Numbered from the stretch's first letter, positions 1-7,821 are shown. The stretch is 18,353 bases of DNA from CANKJK01 sp964400405 (GCA_964400405.1 CAYNUO010000060.1:1-18353); one strand, 5' to 3'. Notes: generated by a model not told the origin, from the letters alone. Translations and numbers: made by a program.

Positions 1-81
1 ACTTTACGGCGCGCCGTCCTTGACCCACAATACTCGCCGGCTTTGACATGCGCGCACGGAAGCGCGCGAAGGAGAGCATGG
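1..81. other. Leader region upstream of the TonB-dependent receptor
   Basis: No gene can be supported here. The stretch holds a perfect 12-bp palindrome, ACGGCGCGCCGT (6-17), and a Shine-Dalgarno AAGGAG at 69-74 that sets the receptor start at 82. A TTGACA hexamer occurs at 43-48, but no matching -10 lies at the right distance before the start codon, so I do not call a promoter. The palindrome could be part of an upstream terminator or an operator; the window starts too close to it to tell. Confidence 0.4.
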
Positions 82-2214
82 ATGCGCGTCCAGTCCGTAC
101 TGCTGGGTTTCGGCGTGATGCTGGCGTGCTCGCCGGTGCTCGGGGCCCAGGAGCCCGCGAAGACCGACGAGCAGGCACCGGCCTACGAAGAGCAGGTCGT
201 GGTGACGGCGTCCCGTTCCGAGGAGGCGCTGGTCAACGCGCCGGCTGCCGTCAGCGTCATCACCGCGAGCAAGATTCAGCATTCTCCGGCCGCCAATGTC
301 GGCGACCTGCTGCGGTCGGTGCCCGGTGTCAACGTGGCGCAGACCTCCGCGCGTGACATCAACATCACGGCCCGAGGGGCGACCGCCAGTCTCGCGACCT
401 CCCAGCTGGCGCTCGTCGACGGCCGCAGCATCTACATGGACTTCTTCGGCATGGTCATGTGGGACCTCGTGCCGACGAACATGAACGAAGTCCGGCAGAT
501 CGAGGTGATCCGGGGCCCGGCCTCCGCGGTGTGGGGTGCCAACGCCATGACCGGTGTGGTCAACGTGATCACGAAGACGCCCCGCGAGATGGCCGCGGCC
601 CGGGGCGGCTCCAGCATGACGATGACCTTCGGCGGGTTCGATCGTCAGGTCGGCACGACGAACCCGGGAGCGGGGTCGCTCTTCTCGATCAACGGGTCGC
701 ACGCGCACGCCGTGAACGACCGCGTGGCGTTCAAGGTCTCCGCCGGCTACCTGACGCAGGACCCGCTCTCGCGCCCCACCGGCGCCATTCCCAACAGCTT
801 CCGGACGCCGTACCCGCCGTTCAACAACACGGGCACGGAGCAGCCGAAGGTGGACGGCCGGCTGGACTACGACCTGGCGGACGGCCGCGGCACGATCAGC
901 GTCTCCGGCGGCTATGCGGGCACCGAGGGCATCATCCACTCGGGCGTCGGCCCGTTCGACATCAAACAGGGATCGGGCCTGATCTACTTCTCGACGCGCT
1001 ACACGAAGGGCGCGCGCCGCATCGCCTTCTTCACGAACATGCTCGACGGCAACGCGTCGAACCTGCTCACGGTGAATCCCACCGGCAACCGGCTGGTGCT
1101 CGACTTCGACACCAAGACGTATGACATCGAGGCCGGCGATACGAAGGTCTTCGGCACGCGGAACGTCCTGACCTTCGGCGGCAACTACCGCCGCAATACG
1201 TTCGACATTTCCCTCGCGCCGAACGGCAAGGATCGGAACGAAGGTGGCGCCTACGTCCAGGACGAGGTCTTCCTGAACGACATGTTCCGCTGGGTCATCG
1301 GCGGCCGCGTGGACAAGTTCTCGTCGATCGAGAACGCCGTGTTCTCGCCGCGCACGACGCTGCTGTTCAAGCCGCAGCGGAGCCAGACGGTCCGGCTCTC
1401 GTTCAACCGCGCCTTCCGTGCGCCATCCTTCATCAACAACAACATCGACTCGGCGCTGATCAATCAGCTGAACCTCGGGTCCATCAACCCGTTGCTGGCC
1501 GGGCAGGTCTTCAACTTTCCGATTCTCGCCAAGGGCAATACGGGCCTGAAGCAGGAGACGATGACGGCCGTCGAGGTGGGGTACACCGGCGTCGTCAGGA
1601 ACCGCGCGACGCTCACGGCCGCCGTCTACTGGAACACCACGGACGACGCGATCTTCTTCAGCCAGGCCAGCCGGTACAGTGCCGCCGCGCCGCCGCCGAA
1701 CTGGCCGCTGCCGCCCGTGGTGCTCGAGCTGCTCGCGGCACAGACCGGCGGGGCCGGCCTGCCGTCGGGCTTCACGTACAAGAACCTCGGCACGGTGAAG
1801 GACAAAGGGGTCGAGCTGGGTGTCGACCTGGCGGTCAACCGCTATCTCAACGTGTTCACGAACTACTCGTATCAGTTCCTGCCCATCGCGAAGAACTTCC
1901 CGATTTCCGAGATCAACCTCCCGCCGACGAACCGGTTCAACGCGGGCTTCGACTTCGGCTACCGGCGGTGGCTCGGCAACCTGAACGTGAGCTACACGGG
2001 TGGCGCCTTCTGGCAGGACGTGCTCGACGCGCGGTATGCCGGAAGCACGGATCCCTACACGACGGTCAACGGGACGGTCGGCGTGAAGTGGTTCGACGAT
2101 CGGATCACGACGAGCCTGAAGGTGAACAACCTCGGGAACCGCATGGTGCTGCAGCACATCTTCGGTGACGTGCTGCGACGGCAGATCGTCGGCGAAGTGC
2201 GCGTGGGCCTGTAG
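82..2214 (+). CDS. TonB-dependent outer-membrane receptor
   Basis: Predicted outer-membrane gated channel that imports a ligand using TonB/ExbBD energy; the ligand cannot be told from sequence. The 710-residue protein starts at ATG 82, 7 nt after AAGGAG; an in-frame TTG at 43 lacks such a site. Residues 1-22 form a signal peptide ending near VLGA, followed by a TonB-box-like EEQVVVTASR (36-45). The plug domain spans about 50-170 and contains VGDLLRSVPGV (73-83), LVDGRSIYMD (111-120) and the hallmark RGPASAVWGANAMTG (144-158). The rest is rich in alternating aromatic and polar residues, as expected for a 22-strand barrel, and ends in VGEVRVGL. Length is normal for the family. A methyltransferase-like gene starts 13 nt after the stop, so the two are probably co-transcribed. 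Family is near certain; substrate unknown. Confidence 0.95.
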   Translation: MRVQSVLLGFGVMLACSPVLGAQEPAKTDEQAPAYEEQVVVTASRSEEALVNAPAAVSVITASKIQHSPAANVGDLLRSVPGVNVAQTSARDINITARGATASLATSQLALVDGRSIYMDFFGMVMWDLVPTNMNEVRQIEVIRGPASAVWGANAMTGVVNVITKTPREMAAARGGSSMTMTFGGFDRQVGTTNPGAGSLFSINGSHAHAVNDRVAFKVSAGYLTQDPLSRPTGAIPNSFRTPYPPFNNTGTEQPKVDGRLDYDLADGRGTISVSGGYAGTEGIIHSGVGPFDIKQGSGLIYFSTRYTKGARRIAFFTNMLDGNASNLLTVNPTGNRLVLDFDTKTYDIEAGDTKVFGTRNVLTFGGNYRRNTFDISLAPNGKDRNEGGAYVQDEVFLNDMFRWVIGGRVDKFSSIENAVFSPRTTLLFKPQRSQTVRLSFNRAFRAPSFINNNIDSALINQLNLGSINPLLAGQVFNFPILAKGNTGLKQETMTAVEVGYTGVVRNRATLTAAVYWNTTDDAIFFSQASRYSAAAPPPNWPLPPVVLELLAAQTGGAGLPSGFTYKNLGTVKDKGVELGVDLAVNRYLNVFTNYSYQFLPIAKNFPISEINLPPTNRFNAGFDFGYRRWLGNLNVSYTGGAFWQDVLDARYAGSTDPYTTVNGTVGVKWFDDRITTSLKVNNLGNRMVLQHIFGDVLRRQIVGEVRVGL

Positions 2215-2227
2215 GAGGTCTCTGGTC

Positions 2228-2917
2228 ATGCTCCGGACTTCCACCGCGCGCGTCGTTCTGCTGGCGGCCTGCGTGGCCGTCGTTACGGCCGTCCTGGCCC
2301 GCGCTCAGGACGACGGTCGTCACCCTGTCAGCGGCCGTTTCTTCGCCAACACCATGAGCGCGGCCGGTGCGCCGTGGCTCGACCGCTCCGAGCGGGAAGA
2401 CGAAGAGGCGCCGAAGAAGGCGATCGGCCTGCTGGGGCTGAAGGCCGGCGACATCGTGGCGGATGTGGGCGCCGGGTCAGGCTACTTCACGCTGAAGATG
2501 GCCGAACTGGTCGGGCCGTCCGGGCGCGTGTACGCCAGCGACATCCAGCAGGACATGCTCGACATCATCCGGCGGAAGCTGGCCCGGACATCGCTCACGA
2601 ACGTCACGCTCGTGCTCGGCGACGAGGCCGACCCGAAGCTGCCCGCGAACACGCTCGACCTCGCGCTGATGGTCGACGTGTACCACGAGCTCCATCAGCC
2701 GCAGGCGGTGTTGAAGCAGATCCGCGCGGCACTCAAGCCGGGCGGGCGGCTGATCCTGCTCGAATACCGGGCGGAAGACCCGAAGGTGCCGATCCAGACC
2801 CTGCACAAGATGTCGATCGCGACCGCGAAGCAGGAACTGGAGCACGAAGGCTTCACGCTGAGCCAGGTCAAGCACGACCTGCCATGGCAGCACCTGCTGG
2901 TGTTCACGAAGCCGTAA
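2228..2917 (+). CDS. Exported class I SAM-dependent methyltransferase-like protein
   Basis: The 229-residue protein has a Rossmann-type methyltransferase fold with motif I DVGAGSGYF (79-87), an acidic residue D105 after motif II (YASDI), MVDVYHEL (148-155) and ALKPGGRLILLE (168-179). The start is ATG 2228, preceded by TAGGAGGT, whose TAG is the stop of the receptor gene; spacing to GGAGG is 9 nt. Reading upstream to 2165 would only overlap the receptor. Residues 1-26 look like a type I signal peptide (basic start, hydrophobic core, A-R-A before QDD), so the protein should be exported. This is odd because SAM is cytosolic. LAAC at 12-15 resembles a lipobox, but the hydrophobic stretch continues past it, so lipoprotein is less likely. 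The substrate is unknown; its pairing with the receptor suggests a role tied to the imported ligand, which is inference. Confidence 0.85.
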   Translation: MLRTSTARVVLLAACVAVVTAVLARAQDDGRHPVSGRFFANTMSAAGAPWLDRSEREDEEAPKKAIGLLGLKAGDIVADVGAGSGYFTLKMAELVGPSGRVYASDIQQDMLDIIRRKLARTSLTNVTLVLGDEADPKLPANTLDLALMVDVYHELHQPQAVLKQIRAALKPGGRLILLEYRAEDPKVPIQTLHKMSIATAKQELEHEGFTLSQVKHDLPWQHLLVFTKP

Positions 2918-2956
2918 GCGGCTGACCGGATGGCGCCGCGGGAGTTGAAAGAGAAG

Positions 2957-3032
2957 TGGGGTGGGTGACGGGGATCGAACCCGCAGCGTCCGGAGCCACA
3001 GTCCGGTGCTCTACCATTGAGCTACACCCACC
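2957..3032 (-). tRNA. tRNA-His(GUG)
   Basis: On the - strand the sequence folds as a cloverleaf. The acceptor stem GTGGGTG/CACCCAC has the extra G-1 opposite C73 typical of tRNA-His (3032 and 2960). The anticodon stem CCGGA/TCCGG encloses loop CTGTGGC with anticodon GTG, and the T arm carries GGGTTCGATCCCC. The CCA end is encoded (2957-2959). It lies antisense between two + strand genes, the methyltransferase and the DUF5916 gene. Confidence 0.96.
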
Positions 3033-3035
3033 AGA

Positions 3036-3066
3036 CGAGGGCCGTGGCGGCCCTTGGAACTTCCAA
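3036..3066. promoter_or_regulatory. Hairpin followed by a 13-bp palindrome, 5' of the DUF5916 gene
   Basis: Two inverted repeats abut. AGGGCCG/CGGCCCT (3038-3044 and 3048-3054) forms a 7-bp stem with a TGG loop. It is followed by the perfect odd palindrome TTGGAACTTCCAA (3054-3066), which ends 7 bp before the ATG at 3074. The region must hold the tRNA-His promoter on the - strand and the 5' end of the DUF5916 transcript on +. The second palindrome is the sort of site a dimeric regulator binds. No Shine-Dalgarno is visible before 3074. No U-tract follows the hairpin, so it is not a classic terminator. Confidence 0.35.
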
Positions 3067-3073
3067 TCGTAGC

Positions 3074-5299
3074 ATGTCCGCCCGGCGTCCTGTCCGCTTC
3101 GGAGCGGTGCTCCTCGCCGTGTGTGCGCTCGCGGCGGCGTCACCGGGCTCCGCCCAGACCCCGTCCGGCTCACCCGTGTTCTCGCGCGACGCGGCGGGGA
3201 AGACCACGCTGCGCGCCGTGCGTCTCCGGGCGCCTATCCGGCTCGACGGCAAGCTCGATGAGGACGTCTACCGGGACGTGCCGCCCATCGACGACTTCCT
3301 GCAGGCCGAGCCGCTCAACGGTCCGCCAGCCTCGCAGAAGACCGAGTTCTGGATCCTGTTCGATGACGACGCGATCTATGTGACCGCCCGCTGCTGGGAG
3401 GATCACCTGGAGCGCATGATCGCCGATGAAATGCGGCGGGACTCGTTCATCATCCCGCAGCAGGACTTCATCGGCTTCGCCTTCGATCCGTTCCAGGACC
3501 ATCGGAACGGGCTGATCTTCACCGTGACGCCGATCGGCGGCCGGATGGACGGACAGGTGACCGACGAACGCTCCTACAACGCAGACTGGAATCCCGTCTG
3601 GCGGATGGAAACAGGGCGCTTCGAGGGCGGCTGGACGGTCGAGGCGCGCATTCCGTTCAAATCGCTCCGCTATCCATCCGGCAAGCACACATGGGGGGTC
3701 CAGCTCCGCCGCGAGATCCGCTGGAAGAACGAGACGACGTTCATCACGCTGATGCCGCGCGCGTTTGCGCAGCGGGCGCTCCAGGTCGTGTCCCAGTACG
3801 CCACGCTGGAGGGGCTTGAGGTGCCGCCGCGTGGCCCGCGCGTCGACCTCAAGCCGTACGTGACGGGCAGCCTGACGACCGACCGGCTGGCACGGCCCCC
3901 GGTGACCAACAACCCGGCGGCGGACGCCGGGATCGATGCCAAATGGGGGCTGACCGACAACCTGGCCGCCGACCTGACCTACAACACGGACTTCGCGCAG
4001 GTCGAAGCCGACGAGCAGCAGGTGAATCTCACACGCTTCAGCCTCTTCTTCCCCGAGAAGCGCGAGTTCTTCCTGGAGAATCAAGGCGTCTTCAGCGCGG
4101 GCGGCGGTGCGTCCGGCGACGTGCCGACGCTGTTCTACAGCCGGCGCATCGGTCTGCGGAACGGCCTGGCCGTGCCCCTCATCGGAGGCGGCCGCCTGAC
4201 GGGTCGCGTGGGCCCGTACGTGATCGGCCTCATCGACATCGCCTCGCGCGAGGATGCGGCCACGGCGAGCCCCCGGACGAACTTCGGCGTGGTCCGGGTG
4301 AAGCGCGACCTGCTCAGGCGGAGCAGCGTGGGCCTGATGGCCACGCACAGGTCGGTCGCGGAGACGCGGGCGGGCGGCAGCACGCTCGTGGCCGCGGACA
4401 GCACGCTGAGCCTGTTCCAGAACCTGAACGTCAACGCCTACTGGGCGCGGACGGACGGATCGGGCACGGCGGGCGACGGCACGAGCTACCGTGCCCAGCT
4501 CGACTACTCCGGTGACCGGTACGGCGTGCAGGCGGAACACCTGCTGGTCGGCGCGCGGTTCGACCCCGCGGCCGGGTTCGTCCGTCGCCTCGACATGCGC
4601 AAGACGCTGGGGCAGGTCCGCTTCAGCCCCCGGCCGAAGAACGCGCGGCTGGTCCGGAAATACTCCTACACCGGATCGTATTTCGTGGTGGACAACACGT
4701 CCGGGCGACGGGAGTCGGAAGCCGGCGCGGCCATCTTCGGCATCGAGTTCCAGAAGGGCGACGCCCTGAACGCGCGCTACAACCACACGTACGAATATCT
4801 GCCGCGGCCGTTCCAGATTGCGCGGAACGTGACGCTGCCGGTCGGCGCGTATCCGTTCGACGACGCCCAGGTCTCGTTTACGCTCGCGCAGCAGCGCAGG
4901 TTCTCGGGCACCGGCTCCGTGCAGGCTGGCACGTTCTACAACGGACGCCGGACGACCTACAGCCTCGCGTCCGGCCGGCTGGAGCTGAGCCGGCGGTTCA
5001 ACGTCGAGCCGACCATCTCCTGGAACCGCGTCGAACTGCCGGCCGGGAACTTCACGACCACGGTGGTCGGTTCGCGCATCACGCAGACGTTCTCGCCGTG
5101 GATGTTCTTCAGCGCGCTCGTGCAGTACAACTCGGCGTCTCGCACGCTCAGCACCAACGCGCGGCTGCGCTGGGAGTACACCCCGGGCAGCGAGTTCTTC
5201 GTGGTCTTCAACGACCAGCGCGACACAACCCCGGCCGGGGCGCCGCAACTGCAGAACCGGTCGCTCATCGTGAAGTTCAACCGCCTGCTGCGGTTCTGA
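3074..5299 (+). CDS. CBM9-like/DUF5916 outer-membrane protein
   Basis: A 741-residue exported protein. ATG 3074 gives a clean signal peptide (basic MSARRPVRF, hydrophobic core, cleavage near GSA-QT at 27-28); the longer frame from 3017 would run into the tRNA-His gene. Residues about 45-235 resemble the carbohydrate-binding family 9-like domain (IRLDGKLDEDVYRDVPP, WILFDDDAIYVTARC, FGFAFDP-like FIGFAFDPFQDHRNG). Residues about 240-741 match DUF5916, a predicted outer-membrane barrel, with the signature ADLTYNTDFAQVEADEQQ followed by LFFPEKREFFLENQGVF. Many C-terminal segments alternate polar and aromatic residues. Such proteins are common in Acidobacteriota and Bacteroidota; their function is not established, and binding or passage of glycans or peptides is only a guess. 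No Shine-Dalgarno is evident. It converges on the TPR membrane-protein gene 26 bp downstream. Confidence 0.88.
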   Translation: MSARRPVRFGAVLLAVCALAAASPGSAQTPSGSPVFSRDAAGKTTLRAVRLRAPIRLDGKLDEDVYRDVPPIDDFLQAEPLNGPPASQKTEFWILFDDDAIYVTARCWEDHLERMIADEMRRDSFIIPQQDFIGFAFDPFQDHRNGLIFTVTPIGGRMDGQVTDERSYNADWNPVWRMETGRFEGGWTVEARIPFKSLRYPSGKHTWGVQLRREIRWKNETTFITLMPRAFAQRALQVVSQYATLEGLEVPPRGPRVDLKPYVTGSLTTDRLARPPVTNNPAADAGIDAKWGLTDNLAADLTYNTDFAQVEADEQQVNLTRFSLFFPEKREFFLENQGVFSAGGGASGDVPTLFYSRRIGLRNGLAVPLIGGGRLTGRVGPYVIGLIDIASREDAATASPRTNFGVVRVKRDLLRRSSVGLMATHRSVAETRAGGSTLVAADSTLSLFQNLNVNAYWARTDGSGTAGDGTSYRAQLDYSGDRYGVQAEHLLVGARFDPAAGFVRRLDMRKTLGQVRFSPRPKNARLVRKYSYTGSYFVVDNTSGRRESEAGAAIFGIEFQKGDALNARYNHTYEYLPRPFQIARNVTLPVGAYPFDDAQVSFTLAQQRRFSGTGSVQAGTFYNGRRTTYSLASGRLELSRRFNVEPTISWNRVELPAGNFTTTVVGSRITQTFSPWMFFSALVQYNSASRTLSTNARLRWEYTPGSEFFVVFNDQRDTTPAGAPQLQNRSLIVKFNRLLRF

Positions 5300-5302
5300 C
5301 GG

Positions 5303-5316
5303 GCGCCACGGGGCGC
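5303..5316. terminator. Possible weak bidirectional hairpin between convergent genes
   Basis: GCGCC/GGCGC with a 4-nt loop lies in the 26-bp gap between the convergent stops at 5299 and 5326. The position suits a shared terminator, but the stem is short and there is no U-tract on either strand. Confidence 0.2.
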
Positions 5317-5325
5317 GGGGCCGTG

Positions 5326-7380
5326 CTAGCGGAGGCGGGCGAGGTTCCTGCGGGCCTCGTCAAAGGTGGGTGCCACCTTCAGGGCCTGTTCGAACGCCTC
5401 GCGGGCGTCCGCCACCCGGTTCTGCGAGACGAGCGCCAGCCCGAGGAGGTTGTGGGCCGCCGGATCCTGCGGCGTGGCTGCGATCAACGCACGCAGCTCC
5501 GGCTCGGCGCCCGCGTAGTCCCGTGTCGAGAGGAGCAGCTGGACCAGTTGCCGTCGCGCCTGCACAAGCCGCGGCTCCACGCGCACGATCGCTCTGAGGC
5601 TTGCAATGGCTCCGGGCACGTCGCCGGATGCACGCTGCAGCACGGAGAGGTTCTGCAACGCGGCGAGGTTATCGGGTTGAATCCTGACGGCCTCCCGGTA
5701 GGCCTCGAGCGCGGCGGCGGGCTGGTTGAGCTGCACGAGGGCGTCACCGAGGCCCACCCGCGCCCGCGCGTAGTTCGGATCGAGCGCGATGATGGCGCGG
5801 AACTGCTCGGCCGCTCCGGCCGCATCCTTCGCCTGCAGCAACGCAATCGCGAACTCCTCACGCCCCAGGATGATGTCTGGGTCGTCGGGCCGCAACCGGA
5901 TGTACTCCCGAAACTGCGTGATCGACTCCGTGAGCTCGCCCCGCTCGAGCAGCAGTGAGGCCAGCGCATGGCGCGCGTTTGGCGACTCGGGCGCCGCGAG
6001 CCGCAGATGCCGCAGCGAGTCCTCGGTCCGGCCGAGGTCCCGATAGGCCATCGACACGTGCTCGTGCGCGCGGGCCTGCGGCCAGCGGTCCAGCGAGGTC
6101 TGCCACAGCCGCAGCGCGTCCTGGTAGTCGCGGTTGCGCGCCACCGTCGTGGCGCCGAGCAGCACCACGAGCACGGCCGTCACACCGGCCGCCACGCGCG
6201 CGCGGAGCGCCACGGCGTCCAGCCGCGCCAGCAGGTGGCGCACCAGCAGGGCCAGCAGGGTCAGCACGGCGATGAGCGGCAGATACATGCGGCGCTCGGC
6301 CGCGACCTCGGTGGGGATCGGGATGAAGCTCGAGGCCGGGGCCAGCGTGATGAAGAACCACGCACCCCAGAAGCCCAGGCGGGGCCAGCGGCTCAGCGCG
6401 ACGAGCGTTGCGATCCCCAGCGCGGCCACCACCGCCACGGCCGGCAGGACCGCGCTAAGTACGATCGGGCCCGGTGCGCCGTAGTCGAACACCAGGTTCT
6501 GGGGCCACGCCGTCAGGCCGAGGTAGCGCAGCACCACCGGGCCCTGGTGGAGCAGATAGTCCAGCCGCGACACGTGCTCCTGAAATCCCTTTTCGACGAA
6601 GAAGGGCAGTTCCCGTGCGAATGCGGCAAAGACGAGCCAGCTCGCCGTGACGCCCAGATAGAGCCGGCGGCGTGCGGCCCAGGCAGCGGCCCAGGACTCG
6701 AACACGAACACGCGGTCCCACAGCGCCAGCAGCAGCGGCAGCAGCAGGGCCGTTTCCTTCGAGCCCACCGCACAGAACGCCGCCGCGATGGCCAGGAGCT
6801 CCCACCGCAGCGCCTGGCGCGCGTCCACCGCGCGGGCTGCCGCCCACAGGCTGGTGAGCACGAAGAGGCCCATCAGGGACTCCGTGCGCTGCGTCAGGTA
6901 GTTCACGGTCTCCGTGTTGAGCGGGTGCACCAGCCAGAGTGCCGAGACAGCCAGCGCCAGTCCGTCGGCTTGTGCCGCGGTGCCGCTCTCCGTGCCGGTG
7001 CGCGCCAGCGTGCGGCGCAGCCACGCGAAGAGCGCCAGCGCGGCCAGGATGTGGATGCCGATGTTGGTGACGCGGTAGCCGCGGACCGCGTCGCCCCCGG
7101 CGGCGTAGTTGAGTGCCAGCGTCAGGTTGGGGATGGGCCGTCCCGTCATCGGGCTCTGGACCGGCGGGTGCAGCACGCGGCCCAGATCCGCCAGCGACTG
7201 GATCGTGGTGTTCTCGCGGACCGACCGCTGATCGTCGAGCACGAGCGGGCCGCCCAGCGCGTTGGCGTAGACGGCAGCGCCCAGCAGGATCAGGACGCCG
7301 ATGGCCAGCCAGGGCGTGGGGGCTGGTGCCGGCGTGGAAACAGGCAGGTGAGGGCGGGCAGAGGAGCGGGAACGGGCCAC
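5326..7380 (-). CDS. TMTC-like polytopic membrane protein with C-terminal TPR repeats
   Basis: A 684-residue protein with a multi-spanning membrane half (about 24-412) and a TPR half (about 415-684). The first loop has VLDDQRSVREN (47-57), with the paired acidic residues seen at the catalytic site of GT-C glycosyltransferases. HPLNTETVNYLTQRTESLM (152-170) and GSKET (206-210) resemble the eukaryotic TMTC O-mannosyltransferases and their bacterial relatives. The TPRs include LDPNYARARVGLGDALVQLN, IQPDNLAALQNLSVL and TPQDPAAHNLLGLAL. It probably transfers a sugar from a lipid carrier to exported protein or glycan, but donor and acceptor are unknown. I chose GTG 7380 because the open frame upstream runs through the divergent tRNA-Arg gene and gives only a tRNA-derived peptide. 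No strong Shine-Dalgarno is present, so the start is the weak point. Confidence 0.85.
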   Translation of the reverse strand: MARSRSSARPHLPVSTPAPAPTPWLAIGVLILLGAAVYANALGGPLVLDDQRSVRENTTIQSLADLGRVLHPPVQSPMTGRPIPNLTLALNYAAGGDAVRGYRVTNIGIHILAALALFAWLRRTLARTGTESGTAAQADGLALAVSALWLVHPLNTETVNYLTQRTESLMGLFVLTSLWAAARAVDARQALRWELLAIAAAFCAVGSKETALLLPLLLALWDRVFVFESWAAAWAARRRLYLGVTASWLVFAAFARELPFFVEKGFQEHVSRLDYLLHQGPVVLRYLGLTAWPQNLVFDYGAPGPIVLSAVLPAVAVVAALGIATLVALSRWPRLGFWGAWFFITLAPASSFIPIPTEVAAERRMYLPLIAVLTLLALLVRHLLARLDAVALRARVAAGVTAVLVVLLGATTVARNRDYQDALRLWQTSLDRWPQARAHEHVSMAYRDLGRTEDSLRHLRLAAPESPNARHALASLLLERGELTESITQFREYIRLRPDDPDIILGREEFAIALLQAKDAAGAAEQFRAIIALDPNYARARVGLGDALVQLNQPAAALEAYREAVRIQPDNLAALQNLSVLQRASGDVPGAIASLRAIVRVEPRLVQARRQLVQLLLSTRDYAGAEPELRALIAATPQDPAAHNLLGLALVSQNRVADAREAFEQALKVAPTFDEARRNLARLR

Positions 7381-7391
7381 GAGCCGTCCAT

Positions 7392-7401
7392 GATAGCTAT
7401 C
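7392..7401. promoter_or_regulatory. 10-bp perfect palindrome in the divergent gap
   Basis: GATAGCTATC lies between the start of the TMTC-like gene (7380, - strand) and tRNA-Arg (7428, + strand). It is an AT-richer spot in GC-rich surroundings and could be an operator, but a 10-bp palindrome can also arise by chance. Confidence 0.2.
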
Positions 7402-7413
7402 GTCGCGCCGGTT

Positions 7414-7419
7414 TACACT
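7414..7419 (+). promoter_or_regulatory. Candidate -10 element for tRNA-Arg
   Basis: TACACT matches TATAAT at 4 of 6 positions and ends 8 nt before the mature 5' end of tRNA-Arg. No convincing -35 lies 16-18 bp upstream (the 17-bp position reads TGATAG), so this is a weak call. Confidence 0.25.
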
Positions 7420-7427
7420 CGTCAGAC

Positions 7428-7504
7428 GCGCCCGTAGCTCAGCTGGATAGAGCACCGGCCTTCTAAGCCGGGGGTCCCGAGTTCGAATCTCGGCGGGCGC
7501 ACCA
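7428..7504 (+). tRNA. tRNA-Arg(UCU)
   Basis: Acceptor stem GCGCCCG (7428-7434) pairs with CGGGCGC (7494-7500), followed by A73 and an encoded CCA (7502-7504). The D arm is GCTC-AGCTGGATA-GAGC. The anticodon stem CCGGC/GCCGG encloses CTTCTAA with anticodon TCT, and the T arm is CCGAG-TTCGAAT-CTCGG. All expected conserved bases are present. Confidence 0.97.
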
Positions 7505-7546
7505 CTACCTCCCGGGGCCCGACGACCAGGACGGGCACTCGACTTG

Positions 7547-7552
7547 TACAAT
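7547..7552 (+). promoter_or_regulatory. Candidate -10 element upstream of the small ORF-Crp operon
   Basis: TACAAT (5 of 6 matches to TATAAT) lies inside the 8-bp palindrome TTGTACAA (7544-7551). This is the only AT-rich patch between tRNA-Arg and the small ORF. A start of transcription near 7559 would leave about 44 nt before GTG 7603. The -35 position is poor (GACCAG at 17 bp), so activation by a regulator, or read-through from tRNA-Arg, is possible. Confidence 0.35.
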
Positions 7553-7602
7553 CCAGCACAGCTTGGACCGGACAGCCCGTGTCATCCTCGCCGGAGGAAC
7601 TC

Positions 7603-7821
7603 GTGACCGATCCCGCGACCATCAGACGCCTGACGCTCCAGCTCGCGCGGGACGTGCTCGCCCGCGACAGGCTGGCCGCCGTGCTGGCGGACGCGCAGGC
7701 GGTTGTCATCGCGAGGCGGCTCGATATCCGTTCCGCCCGGGGGCTGCTTCGCGACTCGGCGGCGCGGAGCGCCCGCGGCAACGGTCGCCCATCGCGTCGA
7801 CCGGCGAAGGGGACACGATGA
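7603..7821 (+). CDS. Small basic helical protein (72 aa), coupled to the Crp/Fnr gene
   Basis: I do not recognise this protein. The frame starts at GTG 7603, 5 nt after GGAGG (7593-7597), and its TGA overlaps the ATG of the Crp-type gene as ATGA, the usual layout for translational coupling. The product is rich in Arg, Ala and Leu, with a probable long helix (residues about 5-55, including RRLTLQLARDVLARDRLAAV) and a basic, disordered tail. No membrane segment or cysteine is present. A GTG at 7579 would add eight residues but lacks a ribosome-binding site. It could be a partner or modulator of the regulator, or merely a leader ORF; a chance ORF is possible in DNA this GC-rich. Confidence 0.45.
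   Translation: MTDPATIRRLTLQLARDVLARDRLAAVLADAQAVVIARRLDIRSARGLLRDSAARSARGNGRPSRRPAKGTR

Noticed and set aside
4..2244. 746-codon - strand ORF opposite the TonB-dependent receptor
   Set aside because: It mirrors the receptor gene, has low-complexity Arg/Val/Glu/His-rich translation and no domain signature. Long antisense frames are common in such GC-rich DNA.
3017..3073. Upstream start for the DUF5916 protein
   Set aside because: It would begin inside tRNA-His and bury the signal peptide; ATG 3074 gives a clean leader.
2904..3173. 89-codon - strand ORF over tRNA-His
   Set aside because: The peptide GCSSMVEHRTVAPDAAGSIP is a translated tRNA, not a protein.
3170..5248. 692-codon - strand ORF opposite the DUF5916 gene
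   Set aside because: Same reason: antisense shadow of a clearly coding frame, with no recognisable motif.
5968..7437. 489-codon + strand ORF opposite the TMTC-like gene
   Set aside because: Gln/Arg/His-rich antisense shadow; the - strand frame has membrane helices and TPRs.
7381..7551. N-terminal extension of the TMTC-like protein
   Set aside because: The extra 57 codons run through the tRNA-Arg gene antisense; AEIRTRDPRLRRPVLYPAEL is a familiar spurious peptide from tRNA sequence.
7505..7602. Integration (att) site or genomic island beside tRNA-Arg
   Set aside because: No integrase gene and no direct repeat of the tRNA 3' end are visible in the window.
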